Below are positions 1-10,194 of a stretch of 64,000 nt of DNA, one piece after another. The DNA is from Chromatiales bacterium (GTDB taxonomy: Bacteria; Pseudomonadota; Gammaproteobacteria; JAGRGH01). The first letter of the stretch is position 1. The number at the start of each line of letters is the position of its first letter. The notes beneath the pieces were generated by a model that ran no database searches, was not told the DNA's origin, and worked only from the letters and a program-made list of their open reading frames with translations. The stretch is taken from the NCBI GenBank assembly GCA_020445605.1, contig JAGRGH010000017.1:1-64000 (forward strand), written 5' to 3'. The position numbers and the translations under genes are program-made.

Positions 1-981
1 CATCTTCATCGTCGTGGTCTTGCCGCAGCCGTTGGAGCCGAGAAAACCGAAGATCTCACCCCGTGGGACACGCAGGTTCACATGATCGACCGCGGTGAAC
101 TCGCCGAAGCGCATGGTCAGATCCCGGACCTCGATCGCCGGGTCGCCATCGTCTTCCGGCCGCGGCGGAATCTCGACCGCCCGATAATCCCGGCGCTTGT
201 CTTCCGGCAGCAGCCGGATGAAGGCTGCCTCAAGCGACTCCGCCCCCGTGCTCTGCAGCAGGCCTTGGGGCGTGTCGCTGGCCAGCACCCGCCCGCCGTC
301 CATCGCCGCCAGCCAGTCGAAGCGCGCCGCCTCATCCATATAGGCCGTGGCCACCAGCACGCTCATGCCGGGCCGGGTGCGGCGGATGCCGGCGATCAAC
401 TCCCAGAACTGCCGCCGCGACAGGGGATCGACGCCGGTGGTCGGCTCGTCCAGGATCAGCAGGTCCGGGTCGTGGATCAGCGCGCAACAGAGGCCGAGCT
501 TCTGCTTCATCCCCCCGGATAGCTTGCCCGCCGCCCGATCGAGAAACGGCTTGAGCCCGGTGGCCCATGTCAGCGCCTCAATGCGGCGCGCCCGTTCGCT
601 GCCGTCATGCCCAAAAAGCCTCCCGAAGAAGTCGAGGTTCTCGAACACCGAGAGCGTCGGATAGAGGTTGCGCCCCAGGCCCTGCGGCATGTAGGCGATG
701 CGCGGGCCGACTCCGCGGCGATGGTGGGCATCAGCCATGTCGCCGCCGAGCACCGCGACCTGTCCCGTCTGGACCGCGCGGGCGCCGGCGACGAGCGCCA
801 GCAGGCTCGATTTGCCGACGCCATCCGGGCCGATCAGCCCCGCAAGGCATCCGGCCGGGATGTCGAGATCGACGGCGTCGAGCGCGTGCACCTTGCCGTA
901 GCGCAGGGACACATCGCGCAGGCGCGCAACCGCCGCCGCGCCGCCGCCATCCTTGATCTGAGCATCCAGATCACGGCTCAT
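1..981 (-). CDS. rbbA: RbbA-like ABC ATPase with two nucleotide-binding domains (partial, C-terminus outside window)
   Basis: The reading frame runs off the window at base 1, leaving about 327 residues. The first ABC domain has a Walker A of the form GPDGVGKSS (about residues 43-51), an [10 protein letters not shown] signature and [12 protein letters not shown] Walker B. A second domain begins near residue 290 with [10 protein letters not shown] and is cut off. The unusual GPDGVGKSS followed by GSNGCGKTT is what I recall for E. coli RbbA (YhiH), an ABC protein with two fused NBDs and a C-terminal membrane part, encoded beside the HlyD-like YhiI. The ATG overlaps the TGA of the upstream HlyD-type gene, so the two are translationally coupled. 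The family is annotated as ribosome-associated ATPase or as an ABC exporter; the HlyD neighbour favours export here. The C-terminal permease part lies outside the window. Confidence 0.85.
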   Translation of the reverse strand, partial: MSRDLDAQIKDGGGAAAVARLRDVSLRYGKVHALDAVDLDIPAGCLAGLIGPDGVGKSSLLALVAGARAVQTGQVAVLGGDMADAHHRRGVGPRIAYMPQGLGRNLYPTLSVFENLDFFGRLFGHDGSERARRIEALTWATGLKPFLDRAAGKLSGGMKQKLGLCCALIHDPDLLILDEPTTGVDPLSRRQFWELIAGIRRTRPGMSVLVATAYMDEAARFDWLAAMDGGRVLASDTPQGLLQSTGAESLEAAFIRLLPEDKRRDYRAVEIPPRPEDDGDPAIEVRDLTMRFGEFTAVDHVNLRVPRGEIFGFLGSNGCGKTTTMKM

Positions 982-2051
982 TGCGGCAGCCGGGTCTGCA
1001 GTTCAGGCGGCCACTCCACCCGAGGGTCGAGCCGTACATAGGCCATGCCCGGCAGACCGGTCTTGACCTGGTGGAGGTGCTTCCTGAGCAGGCCCGGGTC
1101 GATCCGCGCCTTGATGCGGAACATCAGCTTCAGCCGCTCCTCGGCCGTCTCGACCGTCTTGGGCGTGAACTGGGCGACGTCGGCGACGAAGGAGACCTCG
1201 GCGGGGATCACGTACTGCGGGGCGGCGTCCAGCACCAGGTGCGCCTCGGCACCCAGTGCGACCCGTCCCGCCTGTTCGGTCGGGAGGAAGAAGGTCATGT
1301 AGACATCGGTGAGATCGACCATGTTCAGCACCACGCCGCCCGGGGAGAGCACCTCGCCGGGCTGGGCGACGCGGTACTGGACGCGGCCGTCGCGCGGCGA
1401 GGTCAGCACGCTGTCGTCGATATCGGCCTGGATGCGCTGGAGGGTGGCCTGGGCGGCTTCGACCGCCGATTTCGCAGCGACGACGTTCGATTTGGCTTGG
1501 CCGATGGCGGCCTGCGCGGCCGCGGCCTGCGCCTGCGCGGAGGCGACCGCGGCCCTCGCCGCCTCGGCCGCGGCACGGTCGTCGTCGAGCTGCGCCTCGG
1601 AGACGGCGTTTTTCGTGACGAGCTCCCGGGTGCGGGCGAGCCGTTTTTGTGCCGCGTCGAACCCGGCCTTTCTCTGGGCGATGAGCGCCTCGGCGGCCTG
1701 CTTCTCGGCCTCGCGCTGGGTCACCTGGCTTTGCGCGGTCTCGATGCCGATGCGCGCCCGTTGCAGCTGCGCCTCGGCTTCCCGGAGCTGCGCCTCCAGG
1801 ACGGCCGTGTCCATTCGCCCCAGTTCCTGCCCGGCCCGGACGAAGTCGCCTTCGTCGACCCGGATCTCCTTGACCCGGCCCGCGGTCCTGGCCGCGATAT
1901 CGATCTCGACGGCCTCGATACGGCCATTGCCGCTGACCAGTCCGGTTTCGGTTTCCTTGAGTCCATAGTGCTGCCAGGCGAAAAATGCCACCACACCGGC
2001 GACCAGCACGGCCACCGTTCGGATTAACCATGTCTTTTGCTGTGGGGTCAT
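978..2051 (-). CDS. HlyD/YhiI-family periplasmic adaptor of an ABC exporter
   Basis: The 357-residue protein has one N-terminal membrane anchor (about residues 10-28), a lipoyl-like half motif with [16 protein letters not shown] (about 58-75), a long Ala/Glu/Gln-rich alpha-helical hairpin (about 85-205), the second lipoyl half around [18 protein letters not shown], and a beta-barrel region. This is the architecture of HlyD/EmrA-type membrane-fusion proteins, which bridge an inner-membrane exporter to an outer-membrane channel. Its stop codon overlaps the start of the RbbA-like ATPase gene, and a matching yhiI-rbbA pair occurs in E. coli. The substrate cannot be told from sequence. Confidence 0.85.
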   Translation of the reverse strand: MTPQQKTWLIRTVAVLVAGVVAFFAWQHYGLKETETGLVSGNGRIEAVEIDIAARTAGRVKEIRVDEGDFVRAGQELGRMDTAVLEAQLREAEAQLQRARIGIETAQSQVTQREAEKQAAEALIAQRKAGFDAAQKRLARTRELVTKNAVSEAQLDDDRAAAEAARAAVASAQAQAAAAQAAIGQAKSNVVAAKSAVEAAQATLQRIQADIDDSVLTSPRDGRVQYRVAQPGEVLSPGGVVLNMVDLTDVYMTFFLPTEQAGRVALGAEAHLVLDAAPQYVIPAEVSFVADVAQFTPKTVETAEERLKLMFRIKARIDPGLLRKHLHQVKTGLPGMAYVRLDPRVEWPPELQTRLPQ

Positions 2052-2150
2052 CGTTGTTTTTACCTTGCGTGGTGTTGTTCGATAAATTCTGGGCCGGTTA
2101 ATTGCGTATAGCCACCGTGGCGAGTGGTCGTTGCCTTCGCTCGTCCGCGC

Positions 2151-2765
2151 TCACGTTTGCGTGAGGAGGTCGCTGACCATGCGCCGGAACACCCTCACCA
2201 CGCCATCCCGATCAATGTCAGGATTGCGGATTGCTCGAATACGCAATCCTTCGAACATGGCCGAAATGGCTTCCACCATACCTGCTAGCGTGGCCGCATT
2301 GTCCTCATGGCCGGCGGCTTGCCGTGTAGCACGGATGGTTTCGGCGAGGCTGTCCCGGCACTGTTTGTCGGCCGCGCGCACGATCCCGGCGATATGCGGA
2401 TTGCGTGCGGCTTCGGCGACGATTTCCAGTTGTAGTCCAGCCGTGCTCGGGTCGAGATTGTCCCGTACCCCCTCGACAGCGCGCTCGATCATGGCCGCTT
2501 TGACGTCGCTTGCTGCACGCAGTTCAGCGGTGAGCGTCAGTAGCCGCTCCAGGTCCTGGGCGACGATGTCGGCAATGATCGCCTCCTTATTCTCGAAGTA
2601 ATGATAGATGTGGCCGGTGCTCATGCCGGCTGTTTTTGATATCTGCGCAATGCTGGTGCCGTGAAAGCCGTGTTGGCGGAAGCAGTCAGCTGCAGCTGTG
2701 CGGATCTGTGTGCGTCGCGCATCAGCTCGCGAAGTGTTGGATGCTTGGTCGTGAGTGGCGGTCAT
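2151..2765 (-). CDS. TetR/AcrR-family repressor, probable local regulator of the adjacent RND operon
   Basis: The protein is about 204 residues from the ATG at 2765, which is preceded by GGAG with good spacing; an upstream in-frame ATG at 2927 would run through the promoter and is rejected. The N-terminal TetR helix-turn-helix reads IAQISKTAGMSTGHIYHYFENKE (split here: IAQISKTAGM, then STGHIYHYFENKE). The C-terminal half is a typical all-helical ligand-binding domain. The gene is divergent from the lipoprotein adaptor gene at 2944, and the gap holds a perfect 12-bp inverted repeat. By analogy with AcrR, TtgR and SmeT, it probably represses the efflux operon and itself, and is released by a toxic ligand; this is inference. 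Confidence 0.88.
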   Translation of the reverse strand: MTATHDQASNTSRADARRTQIRTAAADCFRQHGFHGTSIAQISKTAGMSTGHIYHYFENKEAIIADIVAQDLERLLTLTAELRAASDVKAAMIERAVEGVRDNLDPSTAGLQLEIVAEAARNPHIAGIVRAADKQCRDSLAETIRATRQAAGHEDNAATLAGMVEAISAMFEGLRIRAIRNPDIDRDGVVRVFRRMVSDLLTQT

Positions 2766-2837
2766 GTTTGATCTCCAAAGTGGGAGGCGCAGAAGTGCGA
2801 GAAGGCAATTCGAATCTTGCATTTGTTTTAATACTAG

Positions 2838-2879
2838 TATAGATTGAACATTCATACTAGATAGAACGTTCAATCTATA
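2838..2879. promoter_or_regulatory. Perfect 12-bp inverted repeat, probable TetR operator
   Basis: The arms are TATAGATTGAAC (2838-2849) and GTTCAATCTATA (2868-2879), separated by 18 bases, in the divergent gap between the TetR gene and the RND operon. The right arm overlaps a TATAAT (2876-2881) on the plus strand, and a TATACT on the minus strand (2836-2841) overlaps the left arm. A repressor bound here would block both promoters. Good -35 boxes are not evident on either side. Confidence 0.7.
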
Positions 2880-2943
2880 ATGTATTAACCCTTCATCAGG
2901 ATGCCTACCAATGCAGACGGCACACATTCACGAAAGGCTATCC

Positions 2944-4137
2944 ATGCAGACCCCACGCATCCTGCGATTACTACCCGTAGGTTTGGCACTGGCAAGCACC
3001 CTGCTACTCAACGCTTGCAGCGGTGAGCAACAGAACGCGCCTGCCGGCGGCATGCAAGGGGCGCCTGCAGTTACCGTGATGACGGTGCAGCCCGAATCTG
3101 TGCCGATAACAGCTGAATTGCCAGGCCGTACCACACCTTACCTGGTGGCTGAATTGCGGCCGCAGGTGAACGGCATCGTCAAGGAGCGAATGTTCAAGGA
3201 AGGCAGCGATGTTAGGGCTGGTCAGGTGCTTTACCGGATCGATCCGGCGACCTATCAAGCGGCCTATGACAGTGCACGCGCGAGTCTGGCACGGGCGGAT
3301 GCCAACCTGGAAGTCGCGCGGCAGAAGGCCGTTCGCTACGCCGATCTGGTTAAGATCGAGGCAGTGAGCGCGCAGGCCAACGAAGAAGCACAGGCCGCAC
3401 AGAAGCAGGCACAGGCTGATGTCGGCACGGCGAAGGCGGCACTCGACAAGGCGCGCGTCGATCTCGACTTCACCCGTGTTAGCTCGCCGATTGCCGGACG
3501 CATTGGTCGTTCGACTGTGACGGCGGGTGCGCTGGTCACCGCCAACCAGGAAGCAGCGCTCGCCACGGTGCAGCAACTCGACCCTATCTATGTCGACGTG
3601 ACGCAGTCCAGTGCGAAGCTGCTGGGCCTGAAACGCGATCTCGAATCCGGTAAGCTGCAGCGCGCTGCAGGCAATACGGTGCCAGTGCAACTGGTGCTGG
3701 AAGACGGTAGCGTCTACGGTGCCGAAGGCCGGCTGGCGTTCTCGGAAGTATCTGTCGACGAAGGCACCGGCAGCGTGACCCTGCGCGCGGTGTTTCCCAA
3801 TCCGAAGGGTGATTTGTTGCCCGGCATGTATGTTCGCGCACGCCTGACGCAGGGCGTGAATCGCGCTGCCATGCTGGTGCCGCACGCGGCCGTCAGCCGC
3901 ACGCCGCGCGGGGAAGCGCAGGTGATGGTGGTGAACAGCGAGAGCAAGGTCGAGCCGCGCACCGTTAAGGTAGAGCAATCAATCGGCGACAAATGGGTCG
4001 TGACCGAAGGCCTCGCCGTCGGCGATCGCGTCATTGTTGAAGGTCTGCAAAAGGTGAAACCGGGTGCGCCAGTGCAGGCACAGGAGGCCGGTACAGTGCC
4101 AAACCCCGCACCTCCTGCAACTGCTGTGGCGAAGTGA
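2944..4137 (+). CDS. RND efflux periplasmic adaptor lipoprotein (AcrA/MexA family)
   Basis: About 397 residues. From the ATG at 2944 the protein starts with a classic lipoprotein signal ending in LLLNAC, so Cys23 would be lipidated. An upstream ATG at 2911 would place 11 extra residues before the signal and is less likely. The mature part has the AcrA order: beta-barrel strand ELPGRTTPYLVAELRPQV, lipoyl half with GSDVRAGQVLYRIDP, coiled-coil hairpin (about residues 95-165), second lipoyl half with SPIAGRIGRSTVTAGALV, and a C-terminal membrane-proximal region. It would link the inner-membrane pump at 4149 to the outer-membrane channel at 7313. It is first in the operon, 11 bases before the pump gene. 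Confidence 0.93.
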   Translation: MQTPRILRLLPVGLALASTLLLNACSGEQQNAPAGGMQGAPAVTVMTVQPESVPITAELPGRTTPYLVAELRPQVNGIVKERMFKEGSDVRAGQVLYRIDPATYQAAYDSARASLARADANLEVARQKAVRYADLVKIEAVSAQANEEAQAAQKQAQADVGTAKAALDKARVDLDFTRVSSPIAGRIGRSTVTAGALVTANQEAALATVQQLDPIYVDVTQSSAKLLGLKRDLESGKLQRAAGNTVPVQLVLEDGSVYGAEGRLAFSEVSVDEGTGSVTLRAVFPNPKGDLLPGMYVRARLTQGVNRAAMLVPHAAVSRTPRGEAQVMVVNSESKVEPRTVKVEQSIGDKWVVTEGLAVGDRVIVEGLQKVKPGAPVQAQEAGTVPNPAPPATAVAK

Positions 4138-4148
4138 GGTAACGAGCC

Positions 4149-7100
4149 ATGGCCAGCTTCTTCATCGACCGTCCAATATTTGCGTGGGTCATAGCCATCG
4201 TCATCATGCTCGCCGGAGGACTGTCCATCCTGACGCTGCCGGTGTCGCAGTATCCGGCCATCGCGCCGCCCACCATCGCCATCAACGCCACTTATCCCGG
4301 CGCCTCGGCGAAAACCGTGCAGGACTCCGTCACCCAGATCATCGAGCAGAAGATGACCGGCCTCGACAACCTGCTCTACATGAGCTCGTCGTCCGATTCC
4401 TTCGGCCGCGCCACCGTGACGCTGACCTTCGACGCCGGCACCGATCCCGACATCGCCCAGGTGCAGACGCAGAACAAGCTCCAGCTTGCCCTCCCCTTGC
4501 TGCCCATCGCCGTGCAGCAACAGGGCGTGCAGGTGGCGAAGTCGGCGCGCAACTTCCTGCTGGTGGTCGGTTTCGTGTCCAGGGACGGCACGCACAGCCG
4601 CACCGATCTCGCCGACTTCCTCGTGTCCTCGGTGCAGGAACCGCTGTCACGCGTCACCGGCGTCGGCGAGATCCAGGTGTTCGGTTCGCAGTACGCCATG
4701 CGAATCTGGGTCGATCCGGCCAAGCTGGACAACTACCGGCTCACGCCCATCGACGTGCAGACCGCGCTGCGCGACCAGAACGCCCAGGTGTCCGCCGGAC
4801 AGCTCGGCGGCACGCCCGCCGTGCCGGGACAGGGATTCACCGCGTCCATCACCGTGCAGAACCGCCTTGAGACCGTCGAGCAGTTCGAGCAAATCCTGCT
4901 GCGCAGTTCCACGCAGGGTGGCGAAGTGCGTCTGAAAGACGTCGCGCGCATCGAGATCGGCTCCGAGACCTACGGTAACGTCGGCCGCTACAACGGGCAA
5001 CCGGCGGCGGGCGTCGGCATCAAGCTCGCCGCCGGCGCCAACGCATTAGACACTGTGGATGCGGTGCGCGCCAAGCTCGACGGCATGAAAGCGTATTTCC
5101 CCTTCGGCGTCGAAGCGGTGATTCCCTACGACACCACGCCCTTCGTGCGGCTCTCCATCATGGGTGTGGTGCAGACGCTGATCGAGGCGGTGATCCTGGT
5201 TTTCCTGGTGATGTACCTGTTCCTGCAGAACATCCGCGCCACCATCATTCCCACCATCGCCGTGCCGGTGGTGCTGCTCGGCACCTTCGGCGTGATGGCG
5301 GCGGCCGGTTTCTCCATCAACACGCTCACCATGTTCGGCCTGGTGCTCGCCATCGGTCTGCTGGTCGACGACGCCATCGTGGTGGTCGAAAACGTTGAAC
5401 GTGTGATGAGTGAGGAAGGGCTGTCGCCGAAGGAAGCGACCAAGAAATCGATGCGCCAGATCACCGGCGCACTGATCGGCATCGGCCTGGTGCTGTCGGC
5501 GGTGTTCGTGCCGATGGCTTTCTTCGGCGGTTCCACCGGCGTCATCTACCGGCAGTTCTCCATCACCATCGTCTCGGCGATGGCGTTGTCCGTGGTGGTG
5601 GCGATCATCTTCACGCCGGCGCTGTGCGCGACCATGCTCAAGCCTATCGAGAAAGGTCACGAGCACGGCGAAGGCAGCTGGTTCAGCGGTTTCTTCCACT
5701 GGTTCAACGCCATGTTCGAGCGCAGCCGGCAGCGCTATGAATCCGCCGTCGGCAGGATCCTGAACCGCAGCCTGCGATTCCTGGCGATCTACGTCGCCAT
5801 CGTCGGCGTGCTCGCGCTCCTGTTCATGCGCATGCCCACCGCCTTTCTGCCGGAGGAGGACCAGGGCCTGATGTTCACTCAGGTCGTGCTGCCGGCCGGT
5901 GCCACCCAGGAGCGCACCGTCGAGGTGCTGAAGAAGGTCGAGCATCAGTTCCTGGAAAACGAAAAGGACAATGTGCGCTCGATCTTCACCATCGCCGGCT
6001 TCAGTTTCGGCGGCCAGGGGCAGAACATGGGCCTGGGCTTCATCAGCATGAAAGACTGGAGCGAGCGCCCCGAACCCGAGCAGGAGATCCATGCGGTAGC
6101 CACGCGCGCGATGGGCGCCTTCCAGCAAATCCGCGAGGCGATGGCCTTCGCGTTCGTGCCGCCAGCGGTGATCGAACTGGGCACCTCCAGCGGCTTCAAC
6201 GTGCAGCTGCAGGACCGCGGCGGCGTCGGCCACGAGGAGCTGACCGCCGCGCGCAACCAGTTCCTCGGTATGGCCGCCCAGGACAAACGCCTGGTCGGCG
6301 TGCGTCCCAACGGCCAGGACGATGTCGCCGAATACCAGCTGCAGATCGACTACGCCAAGGCTGGCGCGCTCGGCGTCTCGGTCGCCGACATCAACGACAC
6401 GCTCGCGATCGCCTGGGGCGGAACCTACGTCAATGACTTCATCGACCGCGGCCGCATCAAGAAGGTCTACCTGCAGGCCGAGGCCGCTGCGCGCATGACG
6501 CCGGAGGATCTTTCGAAATGGTACGTGCGCAACGACCGCGATGAGATGGTACCGCTGTCAGCGTTCACCACCGCGCGCTGGACTTACGGTTCGCCGCGTC
6601 TGGAACGCTTCAACGGCCAGCCCTCCATCGAATTGCTCGGTCAGGCCGCGCCTGGTCTTTCATCCGGCGATGCGATGGCGGCCGTCGAGGAGATCATGAC
6701 GCAACTGCCGCCGGGTATCGGCTATGAATGGACCGGCACCTCGTTCGAGGAGCGCCGCTCGGGCACGCAGGCGCCGGGACTGTATGCGCTGTCGCTGCTG
6801 GTGGTGTTCCTGTGTCTCGCCGCGCTGTACGAAAGCTGGTCGGTGCCGTTCGCGGTCATGCTGGTGGTGCCGCTCGGCGTGCTCGGCGCGATCCTGGCCG
6901 CGACCGGCCGCGGCCTGTCGAACGACATCTATTTCCAGGTCGCCCTGCTGGCAACCATCGGCCTGTCGTCGAAGAACGCGATCCTGATCGTGGAGTTCGC
7001 CAAGGCGCAGATGGAGCAGGAGGGTAAGGACCTGATTACTGCCACGCTCAATGCTGTGCGTATGCGGCTGCGTCCGATCCTGATGACCTCGCTTGCCTTC

Positions 7101-7313
7101 GGCCTTGGTGTGCTGCCGCTGGCGATCGCCACCGGCGCCGGATCGGGCAGCCAGAACGCGATCGGCACCGGCGTACTAGGCGGCACCCTCGTTGGCACAT
7201 TGCTTGGCCTTTTCTTCATCCCTCTGTTCTACGTGGTGATCATGCGCCTGTTCAAGCGCAAGTCACAGGCGGCTGACGCAGCCTCTGCAGCAGCCCAACT
7301 GGAGGTCAAGTGA
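4149..7313 (+). CDS. RND multidrug efflux pump, HAE-1 family (AcrB/MexB-like)
   Basis: 1054 residues, the normal length of the AcrB family. It opens with [20 protein letters not shown], the first transmembrane helix. The signature [18 protein letters not shown] is present in TM4, with the two conserved aspartates of the proton relay. Two large periplasmic loops follow TM1 and TM7. The C-terminal half contains [17 protein letters not shown] (TM10). It is a trimeric proton-driven exporter of hydrophobic compounds; the exact substrates are unknown. It ends in a TGA overlapping the ATG of the outer-membrane factor gene. Confidence 0.95.
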   Translation: MASFFIDRPIFAWVIAIVIMLAGGLSILTLPVSQYPAIAPPTIAINATYPGASAKTVQDSVTQIIEQKMTGLDNLLYMSSSSDSFGRATVTLTFDAGTDPDIAQVQTQNKLQLALPLLPIAVQQQGVQVAKSARNFLLVVGFVSRDGTHSRTDLADFLVSSVQEPLSRVTGVGEIQVFGSQYAMRIWVDPAKLDNYRLTPIDVQTALRDQNAQVSAGQLGGTPAVPGQGFTASITVQNRLETVEQFEQILLRSSTQGGEVRLKDVARIEIGSETYGNVGRYNGQPAAGVGIKLAAGANALDTVDAVRAKLDGMKAYFPFGVEAVIPYDTTPFVRLSIMGVVQTLIEAVILVFLVMYLFLQNIRATIIPTIAVPVVLLGTFGVMAAAGFSINTLTMFGLVLAIGLLVDDAIVVVENVERVMSEEGLSPKEATKKSMRQITGALIGIGLVLSAVFVPMAFFGGSTGVIYRQFSITIVSAMALSVVVAIIFTPALCATMLKPIEKGHEHGEGSWFSGFFHWFNAMFERSRQRYESAVGRILNRSLRFLAIYVAIVGVLALLFMRMPTAFLPEEDQGLMFTQVVLPAGATQERTVEVLKKVEHQFLENEKDNVRSIFTIAGFSFGGQGQNMGLGFISMKDWSERPEPEQEIHAVATRAMGAFQQIREAMAFAFVPPAVIELGTSSGFNVQLQDRGGVGHEELTAARNQFLGMAAQDKRLVGVRPNGQDDVAEYQLQIDYAKAGALGVSVADINDTLAIAWGGTYVNDFIDRGRIKKVYLQAEAAARMTPEDLSKWYVRNDRDEMVPLSAFTTARWTYGSPRLERFNGQPSIELLGQAAPGLSSGDAMAAVEEIMTQLPPGIGYEWTGTSFEERRSGTQAPGLYALSLLVVFLCLAALYESWSVPFAVMLVVPLGVLGAILAATGRGLSNDIYFQVALLATIGLSSKNAILIVEFAKAQMEQEGKDLITATLNAVRMRLRPILMTSLAFGLGVLPLAIATGAGSGSQNAIGTGVLGGTLVGTLLGLFFIPLFYVVIMRLFKRKSQAADAASAAAQLEVK

Positions 7314-8710
7314 TGAGCCCGTTACGCACCCTGACCGTCGCAATTGCCGCCAGCCTCGCGAGCGCATGCACGATGATCCCGGAATACCAGCGGCCCGTGG
7401 CGCCAATACCGGCGAATTTTCCGAATGCGCCCCAGGCAGCTGAGGCAACGCCGGCCGACGCCATCATCTGGCGCGACTATTTCGCCAATGCACAACTGCG
7501 CGACGTGATTGCGCTGGCGCTCGCCAACAACCGCGACCTGCGTGTAGCTGCACTCAACATCGAGCAGGCGCGCGCGCAGTACCGCATCCAGCGCGCTGAC
7601 CTGTTCCCCACGATCGGCGCCACCGGCGGGCAGACCGCGCAGCGCCTGCCGGGCGATCTCAGCGGCAGCGGCGACGCCGACGTATTCCGCCAGTACAGCG
7701 CCACCGTGGGCTTTTCTGCCTATGAACTGGATTTCTTCGGCCGGATCCGCAGCCTCAATGCGCAGGCGCTCGAACTCTACTTTGGCACCGAAGAAGCGCG
7801 CCGCAGCGCCCAGATCAGCCTGGTGGCCGAAGTCGCCAGCATCTGGATGACACTCGCGTACGACAGGGAACGCCTGGCGCTGGCGCGCAACACCTACGAA
7901 TCGCGGCTGAAGTCCCACGATCTGATACGCCGCAGTTCCGAAGCCGGTGCGGTCTCGGCACTCGACGTGCACCAATCGCAGCAACTGCTGCAAAGCGCGC
8001 GTGCCGACGTTGCGCGTTTCAGCAGCTTCGTCGCGCAGGACGAGAATGCGCTGGCGCTCGTCGTTGGCGCACCGGTGCCCGCCGATCTGCTGCCCGCCAC
8101 ACTCACCGACACGGTCAGCGCGGTCGCCGAATTGCCTGCGGGCGTGCCTTCCGAGGTGCTCACCCGCCGCCCCGATGTCCTGCAGGCGGAGCGCAGCCTG
8201 CGCGCGGCCAATGCGAGCATCGGCGCCGCGCGCGCGGCCTTCTTTCCGAGCATCAGCCTGACCGCCGCCGCCGGCACTGCCAGCAGCACGCTGGACGGAC
8301 TTTTCGGAGGCGGCTCCGGCACCTGGAACTTCATTCCGCTGATCCGCATCCCGATCTTCGAGGCCGGCCGCCTGCAGGCGAGTCTCGATGTGGCAGAAGT
8401 GCAGCGCGACATCAACGTGGCCTTTTATGAGAAGACTATCCAGACCGCGTTCCGCGAGGTGGCCGATGCGCTCGCCGACCGCGCCACGCTCGCCGAGCGG
8501 CTCGACGCCCGGCGCCAGCAGGTCGAGGCCACGCAGGCAGCTTTCCGCCTCGCGGAAGCGCGCTACAAGGGCGGGGTGGACAGCTTCCTCGGCCTGCTCG
8601 ATGCCCAGCGTTCGCTTTACCTTGCCGAACAGGAGCTGATCTTCGTGCGGCTGGCCGACGCCACTAATCGGGTGGCGTTGTACAAGGTGCTCGGCGGTGG
8701 TTGGCAATGA
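7313..8710 (+). CDS. Outer-membrane efflux lipoprotein, NodT/OprM family
   Basis: 465 residues from the ATG at 7313, which overlaps the pump gene's stop codon and follows a strong GGAGG at 7301-7305. A lipoprotein signal ends in LASACTMIPEY. Two repeated outer-membrane efflux domains of the TolC fold follow; TRRPDVLQAERSLRAANASIGAARAAFFPSI (written as TRRPDVLQAERSL, then AANASIGAARAAFFPSI) is the family hallmark. With the adaptor and the pump it forms a complete tripartite pump in a single operon. Confidence 0.93.
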   Translation: MSPLRTLTVAIAASLASACTMIPEYQRPVAPIPANFPNAPQAAEATPADAIIWRDYFANAQLRDVIALALANNRDLRVAALNIEQARAQYRIQRADLFPTIGATGGQTAQRLPGDLSGSGDADVFRQYSATVGFSAYELDFFGRIRSLNAQALELYFGTEEARRSAQISLVAEVASIWMTLAYDRERLALARNTYESRLKSHDLIRRSSEAGAVSALDVHQSQQLLQSARADVARFSSFVAQDENALALVVGAPVPADLLPATLTDTVSAVAELPAGVPSEVLTRRPDVLQAERSLRAANASIGAARAAFFPSISLTAAAGTASSTLDGLFGGGSGTWNFIPLIRIPIFEAGRLQASLDVAEVQRDINVAFYEKTIQTAFREVADALADRATLAERLDARRQQVEATQAAFRLAEARYKGGVDSFLGLLDAQRSLYLAEQELIFVRLADATNRVALYKVLGGGWQ

Positions 8711-9204
8711 TAAAGGCTGTGCCCAGATAACGACGCGCAGCCCTTCGATTTTGTGTGGGCACATGCGATGCTGCAATCGGTGATTGTTCGTTTAAGACTG
8801 GCGTTCTCCATCAACCCGTCTGCAATGAGTCGAAAATGACGATTCGGCATCTTCAGAAGCAGACGTTCCTGAATGACCGGGTGTGGAAAGTGGGGACCGG
8901 CTGCTTCGGCCGAAGAGCAGCCGATCGTAGCAATCGCGCTGACCGTCTCCAAAAGGGTCGTGGGCAGCCGGTCGCATTTTAAATCTGTTTGACTGCTTTC
9001 AGTAACTGTGGCCAGTCACGGCATGCTAGTGGTTAAGTTCTCGCCTGCTTGGCCGGGCGGACGATCACATTACTTGAAAGTCGGCAATCTCATTACGATT
9101 GTCGTCGGTACAAAACCCCGCACCTTACGGAATTGATTTCCCGTATCCCGTCCTAACCCGATACCGCACCATGGCGCCTCATGAACACCATGAGGAAGAC
9201 ATCG
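8711..9204. other. Gene-free gap between the efflux operon and the ICE secretion operon
   Basis: About 490 bases without a convincing gene. Short open frames on both strands have no recognisable domain, ribosome site or codon pattern like the neighbours. I see no tRNA, repeat or clear terminator. It marks the change from efflux cargo to the conjugation block. Confidence 0.5.
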
Positions 9205-9507
9205 ATGCGCATCGCCCACCTGTTAGTCGTCGGACTGCTCAGCACGGCCGTGCCGATGCAGTCCGCGATTGCTGACGCCGACGCAGAACGCGAAGCGCTG
9301 GCGCGGATCGCCCATGAACTCGACGCGCTCGAAGTGCTGATTCGCAAGGCGGAGTCGCAGGCCGAGCCGGATGCGCGCATTCGCTTCCGCTACGACTGGC
9401 TGCGCCAGGATCTGGCGAGGGTACAGCAAGGCATCCAGGACCACATCGACGCCCCGCGCTCGGAGCCGCGGACCTTTCCGTCTTTGCGCGGTGACTATCG
9501 GCGGTGA
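9205..9507 (+). CDS. ICE protein, RAQPRD family
   Basis: About 100 residues with a Sec signal peptide (MRIAHLLVVGLL... cleaved near AIADA). The body has the family-typical IRFRYDWLRQDLARVQQGI stretch; the terminal RAQPRD motif is degenerate here (RSEPRTFPSL). The ATG at 9205 follows GAGGA; an in-frame ATG at 9181 is an alternative. RAQPRD proteins are small periplasmic products found at the start of the MPF-G secretion operon in PFL_47xx-type ICEs, and the downstream genes match that order. Its function is not established. Confidence 0.8.
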   Translation: MRIAHLLVVGLLSTAVPMQSAIADADAEREALARIAHELDALEVLIRKAESQAEPDARIRFRYDWLRQDLARVQQGIQDHIDAPRSEPRTFPSLRGDYRR

Positions 9508-9516
9508 TGCAAAGCC

Positions 9517-9747
9517 ATGACACCCGCTCAAGACACGGCATTTCAGGCAGGCTCAGGAGTCACCTCCGCGACGCTACTCACGGCCATCGCCTCTGTAGTG
9601 ATCGTGCTCGCTTTCGTGTGGGTGATCTGGGTGACGCTGGGCACCTTCCGTGCCTGGCAGGACGGCCAGGTCGGCATCTTCGACGTGATGTGGAGCGCGC
9701 TTCGCGCGAGCATCGTACTCATGGTGTTGGGTTTTTATCTGCGGTGA
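9517..9747 (+). CDS. ICE membrane protein, TIGR03758/DUF3262 (PFL_4701) family
   Basis: 76 residues with two predicted transmembrane segments (about 20-40 and 58-74) and a short loop ending in the motif AWQDGQVGIFDV. The size, topology and position between the RAQPRD gene and the PFL_4702 gene match the DUF3262 family of conjugative elements. It is a small inner-membrane part of the MPF-G apparatus with no defined role. Confidence 0.8.
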   Translation: MTPAQDTAFQAGSGVTSATLLTAIASVVIVLAFVWVIWVTLGTFRAWQDGQVGIFDVMWSALRASIVLMVLGFYLR

Positions 9748-9780
9748 TGGCGATGATTCACGCCATTGCAGCAAAAGTTC

Positions 9781-9820
9781 GGGGAATGCCCCGGTGTTCA
9801 TCAAAGGGGGAAACCCCGTT
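9781..9820 (+). promoter_or_regulatory. Paired GGGG/CCCC hairpins in the leader of the PFL_4702 gene
   Basis: Two compact hairpins, GGGGAATGCCCC (9781-9792) and a GGGGGAAACCCC type stem shortly after, lie in the 92-base gap before the ATG at 9840; a CGGAG ribosome site follows. Such a GC-stem leader in an otherwise tightly packed operon suggests a processing, stability or translation signal for the highly expressed pilin-like product. I have no family name for it. Confidence 0.4.
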
Positions 9821-9839
9821 ACCTCGGAGAAAAGCAATC

Positions 9840-10187
9840 ATGCTGAAGACTATCAAAAAAGGTGCAGCCGCAATCGGGCTGCTGGCGATGTCTGCGTATC
9901 AGTCGGTGTGGGCGGCCTTACCGACACCGGTACCGCCCAGTACAGCGCCGGCGGCGGGTGACTGGGTCGGCCTCATCCAGGGCTACATCAAAGACGGCGG
10001 TCTGGTGCTCGGCCTGGCCATCGCGGTACTCGGGTTCCTGTGGATCGCCTATCTCGGTTTCGCGAAGTTCAACGAGGCGCGCCAGGGCAAAGCCGAGTGG
10101 GCCGAAGTCGGCGTGCTGGGGATAGTCGGTGCCGTGGTGCTGATTTTCGCCAGCTACCTGCTGACCGAAGCCGCCGGCGTTATCTAA
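9840..10187 (+). CDS. ICE membrane protein, TIGR03745 (PFL_4702) family, pilin-like
   Basis: 115 residues from the ATG at 9840. It has a signal peptide (cleavage near VWAALP) and then two hydrophobic segments (about 48-72 and 88-108) separated by a charged loop with EARQGKAEWAEVG. This topology is VirB2/TraA-like and fits the major conjugative pilin position of the MPF-G operon; assignment as pilin is inference. The next gene starts 7 bases after its stop. Confidence 0.8.
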   Translation: MLKTIKKGAAAIGLLAMSAYQSVWAALPTPVPPSTAPAAGDWVGLIQGYIKDGGLVLGLAIAVLGFLWIAYLGFAKFNEARQGKAEWAEVGVLGIVGAVVLIFASYLLTEAAGVI

Positions 10188-10194
10188 CAAGCCT

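Noticed and set aside
981-2027. 348-residue frame on the plus strand opposite the HlyD-type gene
   Set aside because: It is a mirror of a high-GC gene: skewed composition (Arg, Gly, His, Asp), no domain, and no ribosome site; the minus-strand gene has the correct HlyD architecture.
8755-8982. Short frames on both strands in the gap after the efflux operon
   Set aside because: No ribosome site, no family, no codon bias like neighbours; left as gene-free.
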